Shown piece after piece: positions 1-9,922 of a DNA stretch of 32,217 bases. A program made the position numbers and the translations under genes. Every line of letters begins with the position of its first letter. Within the stretch, counting starts at the first letter, position 1. The DNA comes from Anaeramoeba ignava (taxonomy: Eukaryota > Metamonada > Anaeramoebidae). The notes beneath the pieces are model-generated. The model saw nothing but the letters and a program-made list of their open reading frames with translations, searched no databases and was not told where the DNA came from. The DNA lies in contig JAPDFW010000138.1 of the NCBI GenBank assembly GCA_028826165.1, forward strand, positions 90,001 through 122,217. Direction: 5' to 3'.

Positions 1-1072
1 TCAAGATTAAATTTATTTTATATTTATCAAGATTAAATTTAATTATATTTATCAAGATTAAATTTATATTTATCAAGAATAAATTTAATTATATTTATCA
101 AGATTAAATTTATATTTATCAAGAATAAATTTATTTTATATTTATCAAGAATAAATTTATTTATATTTATCAAGAATAAATTTATTTATATTTATCAAGA
201 ATAAATTTATTTATATTTATCAAGAATAAATTTATATTTATTTATATTTATCAAGAATAAATTTATTTATATTTATCAAGAATAAATTTATATTTATCAA
301 GATTAAATTTAATTATATTTATCAAGATTAAATTTATTTATATTTTACCAAGATTAAATTTATTTTATATTTACCAAGATTAAATTTAAATTTATATTTA
401 TCAAGATTAAATTTAATTATATTTATCAAGAATAAATTTATTTATATTTATCAAGAATAAAATTAAATTTATATTTATCAAGAATAAATTTATTTATATT
501 TATCAAGATTAAATTTAATTATATTTTTATATTTATCAAGAATAAATTTATTTATATTTATCAAGAATAAATTTATTTTATATTTATCAAGATTAAATTT
601 AATTATATTTATCAAGAATAAATTTATTTATATTTATCAAGAATAAATTTATTTATATTTATCAAGAATAAATTTATTTATATTTATCAAGAATAAATTT
701 ATATTTATTTATATTTATCAAGAATAAATTTATTTATATTTATCAAGAATAAATAAATTTATTTATATTTATCAAGAATAAATTTATATTTATCAAGATT
801 AAATTTAATTATATTTATCAAGATTAAATTTATTTATATTTACCAAGATTAAATTTAAATTTATATTTATCAAGATTAAATTTAATTATATTTATCAAGA
901 ATAAATTTATTTATATTTACCAAGATTAAATTTATTTATATTTATCAAACTTAGATTAAATTTAATTATATTTATCAAGATTAAATTTATATTTATTTAT
1001 CAAGATTAAATTTATTTATTTATCAAGATTAAATTTATTTATATTTATAACAAAAATATTTAAAAAAATTGA
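1..1072. repeat. AT-rich satellite, about 20-26 bp unit, upstream of or inside the Rab gene
   Basis: The stretch is a near-continuous array of units built around TATCAAGAATAAATTTAT, with AATAAA/ATTAAA and TATC/TACC variants. Higher-order blocks recur: the unit order near 120-330 is echoed near 570-800. No open reading frame of any quality crosses it. Because the first recognisable Rab residues begin right after it, and Rab proteins need about 80 more N-terminal residues, the satellite most likely fills a large intron whose 5' exon lies outside the window. The other two long satellites here also sit in introns. Confidence 0.8.
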
Positions 1073-1087
1073 ATGGAAAAAAAAAAG

Positions 1088-1494
1088 GAATCTTTTGGAA
1101 AACTTGAATCATGGATTGATGAAATGGTAACACTTGCTGCTACTGATGTTGTAATAGCAATTGTAGGCAATAAATCTGATCTAGAAAAAACTCGGGATGT
1201 TGATACACAAGAAGGAGAGGAATTCGCAGCTCAAAATAATTTTATTTTTCAAGAAACATCAGCTCGAACTGGATTTGGTGTTAATCAAGTTTTTACACAA
1301 ATTGGTAATTATTTTAATTGAATTCAAATTGCGTTTTTTTATTCCTTTTGTTTATTTAATTTCTGTTTATGTTCTCATTGTTTTTTTTAGCAACAAGATT
1401 GATTGCAAAAGAAAAGAAAAAACAAGTTTCATTAATTATTCCTGAAGATACAGAAATTGAAGATCTTCAACAAAAAAAGAAGAAATGTTGTTGA
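1088..1494 (+). CDS. Rab-family small GTPase, C-terminal half (5' part missing)
   Basis: Two exons encode the C-terminal half of a Rab GTPase, a membrane-traffic switch. Exon 1088-1304 carries the G4 motif GNKSDLEKTRD and the G5 motif ETSARTG. A GTAATT donor at 1305 and a TTTTTTTTAG acceptor ending at 1390 remove 86 bases. The last exon, 1391-1494, adds a basic hypervariable tail ending KKKKCC-stop, the classic double geranylgeranylation signal. G4/G5 wording and the SFGKLESW helix resemble the Rab5/21/22 group, which is a weak assignment. The G1-G3 motifs are absent: an in-frame TGA lies at 1070-1072, so the exon must begin after it. The only AG available is the one ending at 1087, in a poly-A context with no pyrimidine tract. 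The ATG at 1073 could instead make this a truncated gene. Confidence 0.85.
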
Positions 1495-1897
1495 TTTCAA
1501 ATTTATTTTATTTTCTCTTCTTTTTTTTTTGAATTCCTGTTTTCAATTTACTAAATAATTTTGGTATTTTTTAAATTAAAATACATTCAAAAAATAAATT
1601 AAAAAAAAAAATTAAAAAAAAAGCAAAATTTTTTTGGATTGTTTTTAATTAAAAAAAAAATAAATAAAAGAAGAAAGTTTTTTCTTAATTCTTCTTTTAT
1701 TGTTTATTGTTTTAAATAATTTTATTTATTTAATTCTTCTTTTGTTGTTTTTAATTTTGAAAATTTTTTTTTAAAATAAAAAAGCAAAAATTTTATTTTC
1801 ATTTTTTTCTTTTTCATTTTTTATTTTTTTTACTTATTTCTATTTCTATTTCTATTTCTATTTTAAATTACTTTTTATTTACACTTTTTATTTTTAA
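1495..1897. other. Intergenic AT-rich stretch between Rab and the kinase
   Basis: There is no coding potential here. It holds long A and T runs, two copies of TTAATTCTTCTTTT (near 1684 and 1731), two poly-A blocks interrupted by GC (about 1612-1630 and 1776-1790), and a run of about five TATTTC hexamers at 1835-1862 just upstream of the next start codon. It probably contains the 3' end of the Rab transcript and the promoter of the kinase gene. Confidence 0.5.
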
Positions 1898-4589
1898 ATG
1901 GAGAATTCAATTTCTAGAGAAACAATCCTTAATTCTTTAGAAGGAGAAAATTTTCAAACGATGAAGTAAGTTAAAATATTTTGAAAAGCGTTTCAACTTT
2001 TTTATTTTTCAATTATAAAAAATAATATAAAAAAGCAATCCCCCTTTTTAAGTTTTATTTAAGTTTTAATAAGTTTTTTTATTTATTTTTTATTTTTTAA
2101 TTTAAGTTTTAATAAGATTTTTTTTCCCTAAAATAACAAATTAACCCTTTGAAAAAATTTTTTTATAATTAAATTTATTTAATTATTTTTTTTCAAATAG
2201 TGAATAATTTTCCTATTAAATTTGACAACTTGTTTAATTTCCAATTTTAAATCTATTTTAATTAATTAAATTTTAAATCAATTTTAAATCAATTTTCCTA
2301 ATCAATTTTCCTAATCAATTTACCAACTTTTTTTTTTTTGATCAATTTTATTTGATCAATTAAATCAATTTTATATCAATTTTATATCAATTTTATATCA
2401 ATTCTATATTAATTTTATATCAATTTTATATTAATTTTAAATCAATTTTATATCAATTTTATATTAATTCTATATTAATTTTATATTAATTTTATATCAA
2501 TTTTATATTAATTTTATATCAATTTTATATCAATTTTATATCAATTTTATATCAATTAAATCAATTTTAAATTAATTTTAAATCAATTTTAAATCAATTT
2601 TAAATTAATTTTTATATTAATTTTATATCAATTTTATATCAATTTTTAAATCAATTTTATATCAATTTTATATCAATTTTTAAATCAATTTTATATCAAT
2701 TTTATATCAATTTTATATTAATTTTATATCAATTTTAAATCAATTTTATATCAATTTTAAATCAATTTTATATCAATTTTATATCAATTTTAAATCAATT
2801 TTAAATCAATTTTTATATCAATTTTATATCAATTTTAAATCAATTTTATATCAATTTTATATCAATTTTATATCAATTTTATATTAATTTTTATATCAAT
2901 TTTATATCAATTTTATATCAATTTTATATCAATTTTATATCAATTTTAAATCAATTTTATATTAATTTTATATCAATTTTATATCAATTTTATATCAATT
3001 TTATATCAATTTTATATCAATTTTATATCAATTTTTATATTAATTTTATATCAATTTTTAAATCAATTTTATATCAATTTTATATCAATTTTATATTAAT
3101 TTTATATCAATTTTATATCAATTTTAAATCAATTTTATATCAATTTTAAATCAATTTTATATCAATTTTATATCAATTTTAAATCAATTTTATATCAATT
3201 TTATATCAATTTTATATCAATTTTATATCAATTTTATATCAATTTTATATCAATTTTATATCAATTTTATATCAATTTTATATCAATTTTATATCAATTT
3301 TATATTAATTTTATATTAATTTTAAATCAATTTTATATCAATTTTATATCAATTTTATATCAATTTTATATCAATTTTATATCAATTTTAAATCAATTTT
3401 AAATCAATTTTATATCAATTTTATATCAATTTTAAATCAATTTTAAATCAATTTAATATTTAATTTGAATAGGCAACTTTTCCAAAATTTTGGACCAGAT
3501 GGATGGAATAGTATGACTTATCAAGATATTAATATTGAACAATGTACAGATGGAATAACAAATAGAATATACAAATTTGAGGCACGAGGAAAAGACACAG
3601 AACCACCACATCTTCTAATGCGAGTTAACGGAAAAAACACAGAAACAATAATCGATCGAGAGCATGAAACAAATATGATTAATTTTCTTGCAAGTTTTGG
3701 ATTTGGTCCAAAAATTTATGGAATATTTCAAAACGGTTTTATTTATGAATATGTTGAAGGAAGAACTGTTAAAATTGAAGAAATGAGAGATCCACATATT
3801 CAAGAATTAATAGCAAGGAGAATGGCAAGATTGCATTTACTTCCACATGAAGAATTAAATGAGAATATAAATTTAAATGAAAATTCAAATGAAAATTCAA
3901 ATGAAAAATTAAATGAAAATTCAAATGAAAATTCAAATGAAAAATCAAATGAAAAATCAAATCAAAATTTAAATGAACACAGATATATTTTCCTAACAAT
4001 TCATTCATGGTTTAATTCAATTCCTAAAGATCTTCCAGATCCAGAAAAAAATAAACTTTTCCATGAAGTTGATATTGATCAAGTTCGAAATTGGGTTGAA
4101 TTACTTAAGCAAACAATATATGAAAAACTTGGAAAAGAACCAAATATTGCAATTTGTCATAATGATCTTCTCAATGGAAATATTATTTATCATGAAGAAT
4201 CAGATTCAATTAGATTCATTGATTTTGAATATGCAAAAAAAAATTATTGTGGATTTGATATTGCAAATCATTTGAATGAATATCCAGGTTTTGAAATGGA
4301 TTTAAAAAACATGCCTGATTCTGATACTATTAAGACTTTTGTCAAACATTATCTCTCTGAATTCAATTCGATTCCTATTGATCAAATTGAACAAAAAGAT
4401 TTGGATTCAAAATATTTGGAAGTTAGATTGTTTCAATTGGTTTCTTTGATTTATTGGGGTGTTTGGAGTTTGGTTCAATCAGGTATTTCAGATATTGATT
4501 TTGATTACGTTTCTTATGCTAAGAGAAGGTTTTTTGCTTTTCAAGTTGAGAAAGAAAAAGTGAATAAGGAATTTGGTTTTGAAATTTGA
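1898..4589 (+). CDS. ETNK: Ethanolamine kinase-like (choline/ethanolamine kinase family)
   Basis: Predicted to phosphorylate ethanolamine (or choline) with ATP, the first step of the CDP-ethanolamine (Kennedy) pathway in the cytosol. Exon 1 (1898-1965) encodes MENSISRETILNSL and onward. A GTAAGT donor at 1966 and an acceptor ending at 3472 remove 1507 bases in phase 2, giving 394 residues. The splice fuses exon 1 directly to QLFQNFGPDGWN and the family motif LTDGITN-like CTDGITNRIY. The catalytic loop CHNDLLNGNI (H252, D254, N259) and the metal-binding IDFEYA (D273) are intact. NHLNEYPGF is closer to the NHFNE-x-G signature of ethanolamine kinases than to choline kinases. Residues about 150-192 are an Asn/Glu/Ser-rich insert between the N-lobe and catalytic loop, absent from typical members. 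It ends with TGA. Confidence 0.9.
2270..3460 (+). repeat. 11-bp intronic satellite in the kinase gene
   Basis: About 1.2 kb of near-perfect tandem copies of ATATCAATTTT, with interspersed AAATCAATTTT and ATATTAATTTT variants, fills the single intron of the ethanolamine kinase gene. The array ends within about 20 bases of the TTTGAATAG acceptor. No ORF is present. The unit differs from the satellites at 1-1072 and 16540-17790, so each long intron carries its own repeat family. Confidence 0.9.
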
Positions 4590-4850
4590 TTTTAAATTGA
4601 TTTCATTTAAAATTCATTTAAAATTGATTTTAATTGATTTGAAATTGATTTCATTTCATTTAATTGATTTAATTGATTTTAAATTGATTTCATTTAAAAT
4701 TCATTTAAAATTGATTTTAATTGATTTAATTGATTTAAAATTGATTTGATTGATTTAAAATTGATTTCATTTCATTTTAAATTGATTTAATTGATTTCGT
4801 TTCATTTAATTGATTTAAAATTGATTTCATTTCAATTCTTTGAATTTTCA
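4590..4850 (+). repeat. TTGATTTAAAATTGATTTCATTT-type spacer repeat
   Basis: Downstream of the kinase stop codon are loosely tandem units combining TTGATT, TTAAAA and TTTCATTT. They occupy the whole space to the promoter-like T-rich block of the next gene, with no coding potential. The unit resembles the reverse sense of the intronic 11-bp satellite (AAAATTGAT), suggesting the two may share an origin. Confidence 0.7.
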
Positions 4851-4885
4851 TCAAAATCCAAAAAAAAAAATAAATCAAAACATTT

Positions 4886-4950
4886 TTTTTCATTTTTCAT
4901 TTTTCATTTTTCATTTTTCATTTTTCATTTTTCATTTTTTTTTTTAATTT
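4886..4950 (+). promoter_or_regulatory. CATTTTT-repeat leader upstream of the UPF3-like gene
   Basis: Seven or so copies of CATTTTT run up to about 20 bases before the start codon at 4961. The same kind of block precedes the RCC1-BTB genes and appears near other start codons here, so it looks like a core promoter or 5' UTR element. The function is inferred from position and recurrence only. Confidence 0.4.
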
Positions 4951-4960
4951 CAATTTGAAT

Positions 4961-5467
4961 ATGAATTTTCTTGGAACAAAAACAAAAAAAATAAAAAGAC
5001 TTGTTGTTACTTTTCCAAAAAAAATCACAGAAACAGAATTTTTAGAAACAATTCAACAATTTATAACAAACATAAAATCATCAAAATTTAGTGAAGGAAA
5101 AAAAAGAGGAAAATCAACAGCATTTATTCAATTTTATAATTCAATGAATTTAAAAGAATTTGTAGAAAAATATCCTCAAAATAAAAAATTTCAAGAATTT
5201 ACTCAAAATTGTATTTTTAGTTATTCTCTTATTCAAAAATCTTATCCTGTTGGAATTCATAATCCAAAAGAAAATACTTTTGAAGAAAATAAAGAATTTC
5301 AAATTATTTTGGATAAAATTGAAAAAATTAATCAAAAAAGAGATACTTCTGAACCTGATAAAATGATTAAAAAAATTTATGAACATAACGAAAAAGTTAA
5401 AGAAAAATTCAAAAAACCTACTCCACTTTTGAAAGATTTACAAAATAATACGACGCGTGCTAATTAA
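4961..5467 (+). CDS. UPF3: UPF3/Smg-4-like protein (nonsense-mediated decay)
   Basis: A 168-residue single-exon protein resembling the conserved N-terminal domain of UPF3, the RNA-decay factor that bridges UPF2 and the exon junction complex. Visible family traits are KIKRLVVTFPKKITETEF (first strand and helix of the degenerate RRM-like fold), KSTAFIQFYNSMNLKEF (the family's SRAYINF.. segment), an acidic ENTFEENKEFQIILDKIE stretch corresponding to the usual GTIE-DPEY-FLE segment, and PTPLLKDL near the end. The long C-terminal tail with the EJC-binding motif is missing, so this would be a minimal UPF3. The start is the ATG at 4961, because the upstream in-frame TTG is not a plausible start. The assignment rests on motif memory without a search. 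Confidence 0.65.
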   Translation: MNFLGTKTKKIKRLVVTFPKKITETEFLETIQQFITNIKSSKFSEGKKRGKSTAFIQFYNSMNLKEFVEKYPQNKKFQEFTQNCIFSYSLIQKSYPVGIHNPKENTFEENKEFQIILDKIEKINQKRDTSEPDKMIKKIYEHNEKVKEKFKKPTPLLKDLQNNTTRAN

Positions 5468-5617
5468 AATTAAAATTAAAATTAAAAATTAAAACTAAAA
5501 TCAAAATTAAAATTAAAATTAAAATTAAAATTAAAATTAAAATTAAAATTTAAAATTAAATTTAAAATTAAAATTAAAATCAAAATTAAAATTAAAATTA
5601 AAATCAAAAATAAAAAT
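5468..5617 (+). repeat. AAAATT-type spacer before RCC1-BTB copy 1
   Basis: Tandem AAAATT hexamers with occasional AAAATC and AAATTT variants start immediately after the UPF3-like stop codon. The same spacer type follows every RCC1-BTB gene downstream, so the array's spacer already begins at its 5' border. Confidence 0.8.
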
Positions 5618-5657
5618 TTTTTCATTTTTTCATTTTTTCATTTTTTTCTTTTCAAAA
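5618..5657 (+). promoter_or_regulatory. Conserved T-rich leader of the RCC1-BTB genes
   Basis: Repeats of CATTTTTT followed by CTTTTCAAAA abut the start codon. Equivalent blocks precede copy 2 (7645-7685), copy 3 (9885-9922), copy 4 (11890-11929) and copy 5 (13905-13946), with the same CATTTTTT rhythm and the same TTTTCAAAA or TTTCGAAA ending directly at ATG. Conservation across all five copies, in contrast to the variable spacers, suggests a duplicated promoter/5' UTR unit. Confidence 0.5.
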
Positions 5658-7454
5658 ATGAATGATTGCTTATTTTTTGGTAAAAATACAAGACCAATTC
5701 TTATAAAAAATGAACCAGATAAAATAACAAGACCAATTCAATTTAAATTTGAAAATGAAAATGAAAATGAAAATGAAAAACAAATTAAACAAATTTTAAT
5801 AGGAATATTTTCAACAATTTTCCTTTTTAAAAATGGAAAAGCAATAGAATATTTAAATAAAAATGATTCAAATCAAAATCCTGAAAAAATCCAAATTGAA
5901 GAAAATATTGAAAAAGTAACTGCTGGTTATTGGAATGAAGCTATTTTAACAAAAGAAAGAAATGTATTTGCCAAAGGAAAATATATCAATACAGATAATC
6001 CAAACCAATTTATCAATATTTCATCATTAATTGAAGATACAAATGATAGAATAATTCAAGATATTGTTTCTGCTTGGAGTTCAATTTACTTACTAACTTC
6101 AAATCAAAATGCTTATGGAATTGGTTCAAATGAAAAATGTCAACTTGGTTTTGATTCTGAAACACTTAATGAAACACAAAAACCAATTTTAATGATGAAA
6201 AATGTTTCTAAAATATTTTCAGGAAATTCTTCAAATCATGCTTTTCTTTTAAATTCAAATCAAGAATTATTTGGATGCGGTTGGAATCATTACAGTCAAC
6301 TTGGATTAGGAGAATCAAGAAAAGAAGAAGAAATTCAAAAATTAACTCAAATCCAAAATATTCCAAAAGGTAAAATAATTGATATTAAATGTGGATATGC
6401 TCATTCAATAATGTTGATTGAACAAGAAGATGAAAATGAAAATCCAAAAAGAAAACTTTATTCATGTGGATTTTATCGATATAATGAAATTGGTCAAGAA
6501 TATGAAGAAGATAGTTATAAATTTACTGAAATCAAATCATCTTTATTTGAAAATGAAAATATTAATATTCTTGAAATTTCTGTTGGAAGAGATCATAATT
6601 TGATTTTAACTTCCAATTCAAAATTAATTTCATTTGGAAATAATTGGTATGGTCAATTAGGAACTGGAGATACAAAATCTCAATTAAGTCCAATTCAAAT
6701 TGAACTTCCTAAATTAAGATTTAATGAAAATATTTCTAATTATCATATTTCTTGTGGAGTTGATAGTTCGTTTCTTTATTATTCTCCTTTTCTTTCTTCT
6801 TTTTCCAATCTTGAAGAAGATTTGATAAAACTATTTAGAAGAAAAGAATTTTGTAATATTTCATTTAAAACCAAAAATGGAGAAATAATTGAAGCTCATA
6901 AATTAATATTGAAATATAGATTAAATCAAGATCAAAATCAAATTGAAAAACTTCAAGAAATTATTTCAAATAAATCAATTAAAGAATCAAATCAAATATT
7001 TGAAATGATTTATTCAAACAGAATAATAAATCCAAAATTATATTTTGAAATTAAAGAAATTATAAATTCAAATGAAAAAATTGAAGAAACAATTAAAAGA
7101 ATTTATTTAAATGAAAATGAAAATGAAAATGAAAAAGATTTTATAATTGAAAGAAAAGAAAAACAATATAAATTTCCTAAATTAATATTAATAATGAGAA
7201 GTGAATTATATCGAGGAATGTTTTTATCTGTAACAAATGATACTTCTAATAAAGTTACAGATTATAGTGAATTAAGTAATAAATCATTTCAAATATTTGA
7301 ATATTGGATTTATTCAAATCAAATTAAAGATGAAATTGAAATTACACAAGAAATTATTGATGAAATTAAAATTGGAATTGATTATTTTCAATTAAATCAA
7401 ACAAATCCAAATTTATTTGATTTATTAATTAACAAATTTAATAATCAAAATTAA
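5658..7454 (+). CDS. RCC1-BTB protein, array copy 1 (intact)
   Basis: A 598-residue protein with an N-terminal RCC1-type propeller (about residues 1-375) and a C-terminal BTB region. RCC1 blades are recognised by LFGCGWNHYSQLGLG, LYSCGFYRYNEIG and LISFGNNWYGQLGTGD. BTB motifs are EAHKLILKYRL (about 411) and, after a Lys/Glu linker, a second BTB-like half with FPKLILIMRSELYRGMF and SFQIFEYWIYS (about 505-555). Proteins of this shape are usually Cullin-3 adaptors or signalling scaffolds; no substrate can be named. A four-unit Glu-Asn repeat lies after FKFEN. It is nearly identical to copy 3, including the first 35 residues, indicating recent duplication or conversion. Confidence 0.9.
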   Translation: MNDCLFFGKNTRPILIKNEPDKITRPIQFKFENENENENEKQIKQILIGIFSTIFLFKNGKAIEYLNKNDSNQNPEKIQIEENIEKVTAGYWNEAILTKERNVFAKGKYINTDNPNQFINISSLIEDTNDRIIQDIVSAWSSIYLLTSNQNAYGIGSNEKCQLGFDSETLNETQKPILMMKNVSKIFSGNSSNHAFLLNSNQELFGCGWNHYSQLGLGESRKEEEIQKLTQIQNIPKGKIIDIKCGYAHSIMLIEQEDENENPKRKLYSCGFYRYNEIGQEYEEDSYKFTEIKSSLFENENINILEISVGRDHNLILTSNSKLISFGNNWYGQLGTGDTKSQLSPIQIELPKLRFNENISNYHISCGVDSSFLYYSPFLSSFSNLEEDLIKLFRRKEFCNISFKTKNGEIIEAHKLILKYRLNQDQNQIEKLQEIISNKSIKESNQIFEMIYSNRIINPKLYFEIKEIINSNEKIEETIKRIYLNENENENEKDFIIERKEKQYKFPKLILIMRSELYRGMFLSVTNDTSNKVTDYSELSNKSFQIFEYWIYSNQIKDEIEITQEIIDEIKIGIDYFQLNQTNPNLFDLLINKFNNQN

Positions 7455-7640
7455 AATCAAAATCAAAATTAAAATAATTTAAAATTAAAATTAAAATTAA
7501 AATTAAAATTAAAATTAAAATTAAAATTAAAATTAAAATTAAAATTAAAATTAAAATTAAAATTAAAATTAAAATTAAAATTAAAATTAAAAATTAAAAT
7601 TAAAATTAAAATTAAAATTAAAATTAAAAATCAAAAATTA
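7455..7640 (+). repeat. AAAATT hexamer spacer between copies 1 and 2
   Basis: An almost pure AAAATT tandem array (more than 20 units) begins at the stop codon of copy 1 and runs into the T-rich leader of copy 2. It is the cleanest of the six spacers, implying recent expansion. Confidence 0.9.
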
Positions 7641-7778
7641 AAATTTTTTCATTTTTTCATTTTTTCATTTTTTTCTTTTTCAAAAATGAATGATTGTTTA
7701 TTTTTTGGTAAAAATAAATTTCCAAAATTCTTTCGAGATAAAGAAGATAAAATAAGAAAACCAATTCAATTTAAATTT

Positions 7779-7874
7779 GAAAATGAAAATGAAAATGAAA
7801 ATGAAAATGAAAATGAAAATGAAAATGAAAATGAAAATGAAAATGAAAATGAAAATGAAAATGAAAATGAAAAT
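7779..7874 (+). repeat. GAAAAT microsatellite, 16 units, coding for (Glu-Asn)n
   Basis: Sixteen perfect GAAAAT hexamers encode alternating Glu and Asn in copy 2. The same site has 4, 3, 4 and 20 units in copies 1, 3, 4 and 5, so it is a frame-preserving length-variable tract. Confidence 0.95.
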
Positions 7875-8944
7875 GAAAAACAAATTAAACAAATTTCAAC
7901 AAGTTATTTTTCAACAATTTTCCTTTTTGAAAATGGAAAAGCAATAGAATATTCAAAAAATTTAAATAAAAAACCTCAAAAAATCCAAATTGAAAATATT
8001 CAAAAAGTATCTGTTGGCGATAATATCGAAGCTATTTTAACAATAGAAGGAAATGTATTTGCCAAAGGAAACGATATTAATCCAAAAAACCCAAAAGAAT
8101 TTATTAATATTTCATCATTAATTGAAGATACAAATGATAGAATAATTCAAGATATTGTTTGCGGAGATGATTCAATTTACTTATTAACTTCAAATCAAAA
8201 TGCTTATGTAATTGGTGACAATGAATATTCTCAAATTCATTTTGATTCTGAAATACTTAAAGAAACACAAAAACCAATTTTAATGATGAAAAATGTTTCT
8301 AAAATATTTTCAGGAATTTATTCAACCTCTGTTTTTCTTTTAAATTCAAATCAAGAATTATTTTGTGTGGGTTTGAATTATTATGGTAGACTTGGTGTAA
8401 GCTTTTCAAATATGGAAGAAATCGATAAATTAACCAAAATACAAAAAATTCCAAAAGGCAAAATAATTGATATTCAATGTGGGAATTTTCATTCAATAAT
8501 GTTAATTGAAAATGAAAATGAAGATGAAAATCAAAATCCAAAAAGAAAACTTTATTCATGTGGATATCATCAAATCAATGGACTTGAAGAGTATGTTTAC
8601 GAATTTACTGAAATCAAATTATCTTTATTTGAAAATGATGATAATATTCTTGATTTTTCTGTTGGAAGATTCCATACTTTGATTTTAACATCCAAAGGGA
8701 AAATGATTGGTTTTGGATATAATTATTATGGTCAATTAGGAAACGGAACAACAAAAGATGAATCAATTCCTATTCAAATTAAACTTCCTAAATTAAGATT
8801 TAATGAAGAAATTTACAATTATCATATTTCTTGTGGAGAAAACAATTCATTTATTTATTATTCCCAACCTTTTATTTCCAATCTTGAAGAAGATTTGATA
8901 AAATTATTTAGAAGAAAAGAATTTTGTGATATTTCATTTAAAAC

Positions 8945-9041
8945 TCAAAATCAAAATCAAAATCAAAATCAAAATCAAAATCAAAATCAAAATCAAAATC
9001 AAAATCAAAATCAAAATCAAAATCAAAATCAAAATCAAAAT
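8945..9041 (+). repeat. CAAAAT microsatellite inside the BTB domain of copy 2
   Basis: About sixteen perfect CAAAAT hexamers encode a Gln-Asn tract between the first BTB strand (CDISFKTQ) and the EAHKLIL helix. None of the other four copies has it. Its uniformity points to a very recent expansion. Confidence 0.95.
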
Positions 9042-9597
9042 ATTGAAGCTCATAAATTAATATTGAAATATAGATTAAAAGATGAAAATCAAATTGAAAA
9101 ACTTAAAGAAATTATTTCAAAAAAATCAATTAAAGAATCAAATCAAATATTTGAAATGATTTATTCAAATAATTCCAAAATAAATCCAAAATTATATTCT
9201 GAAATTAAAGAAATTATAAATTCAAATGAAAAAATTGAAGAAACAATGAAAAGAATTTATTTAAATGAAAATGAAAATGAAAAAGATTTTATAATTGAAA
9301 GAAAAGAAAAACAATATAAATTTCCCAAATTAATATTAATAATGAGAAGTGAATTATATCGAGGAATGTTTTTATCTGTAACAGAAGATAAATCTAATAA
9401 AGTTAGAGATTATAGTGAATTAAGTAATAAATCATTTCAAATATTTGAATATTGGATTTATTCAAATCAAATTAAAGATGAAATTCAAATTACACAAGAA
9501 ATTATTAATGAAATTAGAAATTGGAATTGATTATTTTCAATTAAATCAAACAAATCCAAATTTATTTGATTTATTAATTAACAAATTTAATAATTAA

Positions 9598-9870
9598 AAT
9601 TAAAATTAAAATTAAAATTAAATTTAATAATTAAAATTAAAATTAAAATTAAAATTAAAATTAAAATTAAAATTAAAATTAAAATTAAAATTAAAATCAA
9701 AATTAAAATTAAAATTAAAATCAAAATTAAAATTAAAATTAAAATTAAAATTAAAATTAAAATTAAAATTAAAATTAAAATTAAAAATTAAAATTAAAAT
9801 TAAAATTAAAATCAAAATTAAAATTTAAAATTAAAATTAAAATCAAAATTAAAATTAAAATAAAAAAGTT
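9598..9870 (+). repeat. AAAATT-type spacer between copies 2 and 3
   Basis: Tandem AAAATT hexamers with AAAATC interruptions. The conserved coding tail of the array (AACAAATTTAATAATTAAAATT) is partly duplicated at its left edge, at about 9580 and 9624, consistent with unequal exchange at the gene/spacer border. Confidence 0.85.
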
Positions 9871-9922
9871 CCAAAAATATTTTTTTCATTTTTTCATTTT
9901 TTCATTTTTTTACTTTTCAAAA

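Larger units (their letters stand above)
7686..9597 (+). pseudogene. RCC1-BTB protein, array copy 2 (3' frameshift)
   Basis: The most divergent copy of the array. It opens with the shared MNDCLFFGKN but then differs (KFPKFFRDKEDK). The RCC1 propeller and BTB halves are present. The reading frame stops at 9530 (ending EIRNWN) because of one extra A near 9515-9518 relative to the sister copies. The missing C-terminus (DYFQLNQTNPNLFDLLINK) is still encoded in the next frame up to a TAA at 9595-9597. The loss is only about 25 residues outside the BTB core, so a working protein is possible. Two low-complexity expansions are unique in size: 16 Glu-Asn units near residue 32 and about 16 Asn-Gln units inside the first BTB domain. 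The latter replaces the NGE loop before EAHKLIL. Confidence 0.8.

Noticed and set aside
1197-1445. Second frame overlapping the Rab exon and intron
   Set aside because: It reads through the splice donor and intron in a hydrophobic frame, with no family similarity.
3465-4589. Kinase start at TTG 3465
   Set aside because: TTG is not a plausible nuclear start here, and the AG ending at 3472 joins in frame to an ATG exon at 1898-1965 that supplies the expected N-terminus.
9624-9815. Minus-strand reading frame of alternating Asn and Phe in the spacer (also 11682-11885 and 7698-7892)
   Set aside because: It is the automatic translation of the AAAATT or GAAAAT repeat on the other strand, with no domain, no leader and no other support.
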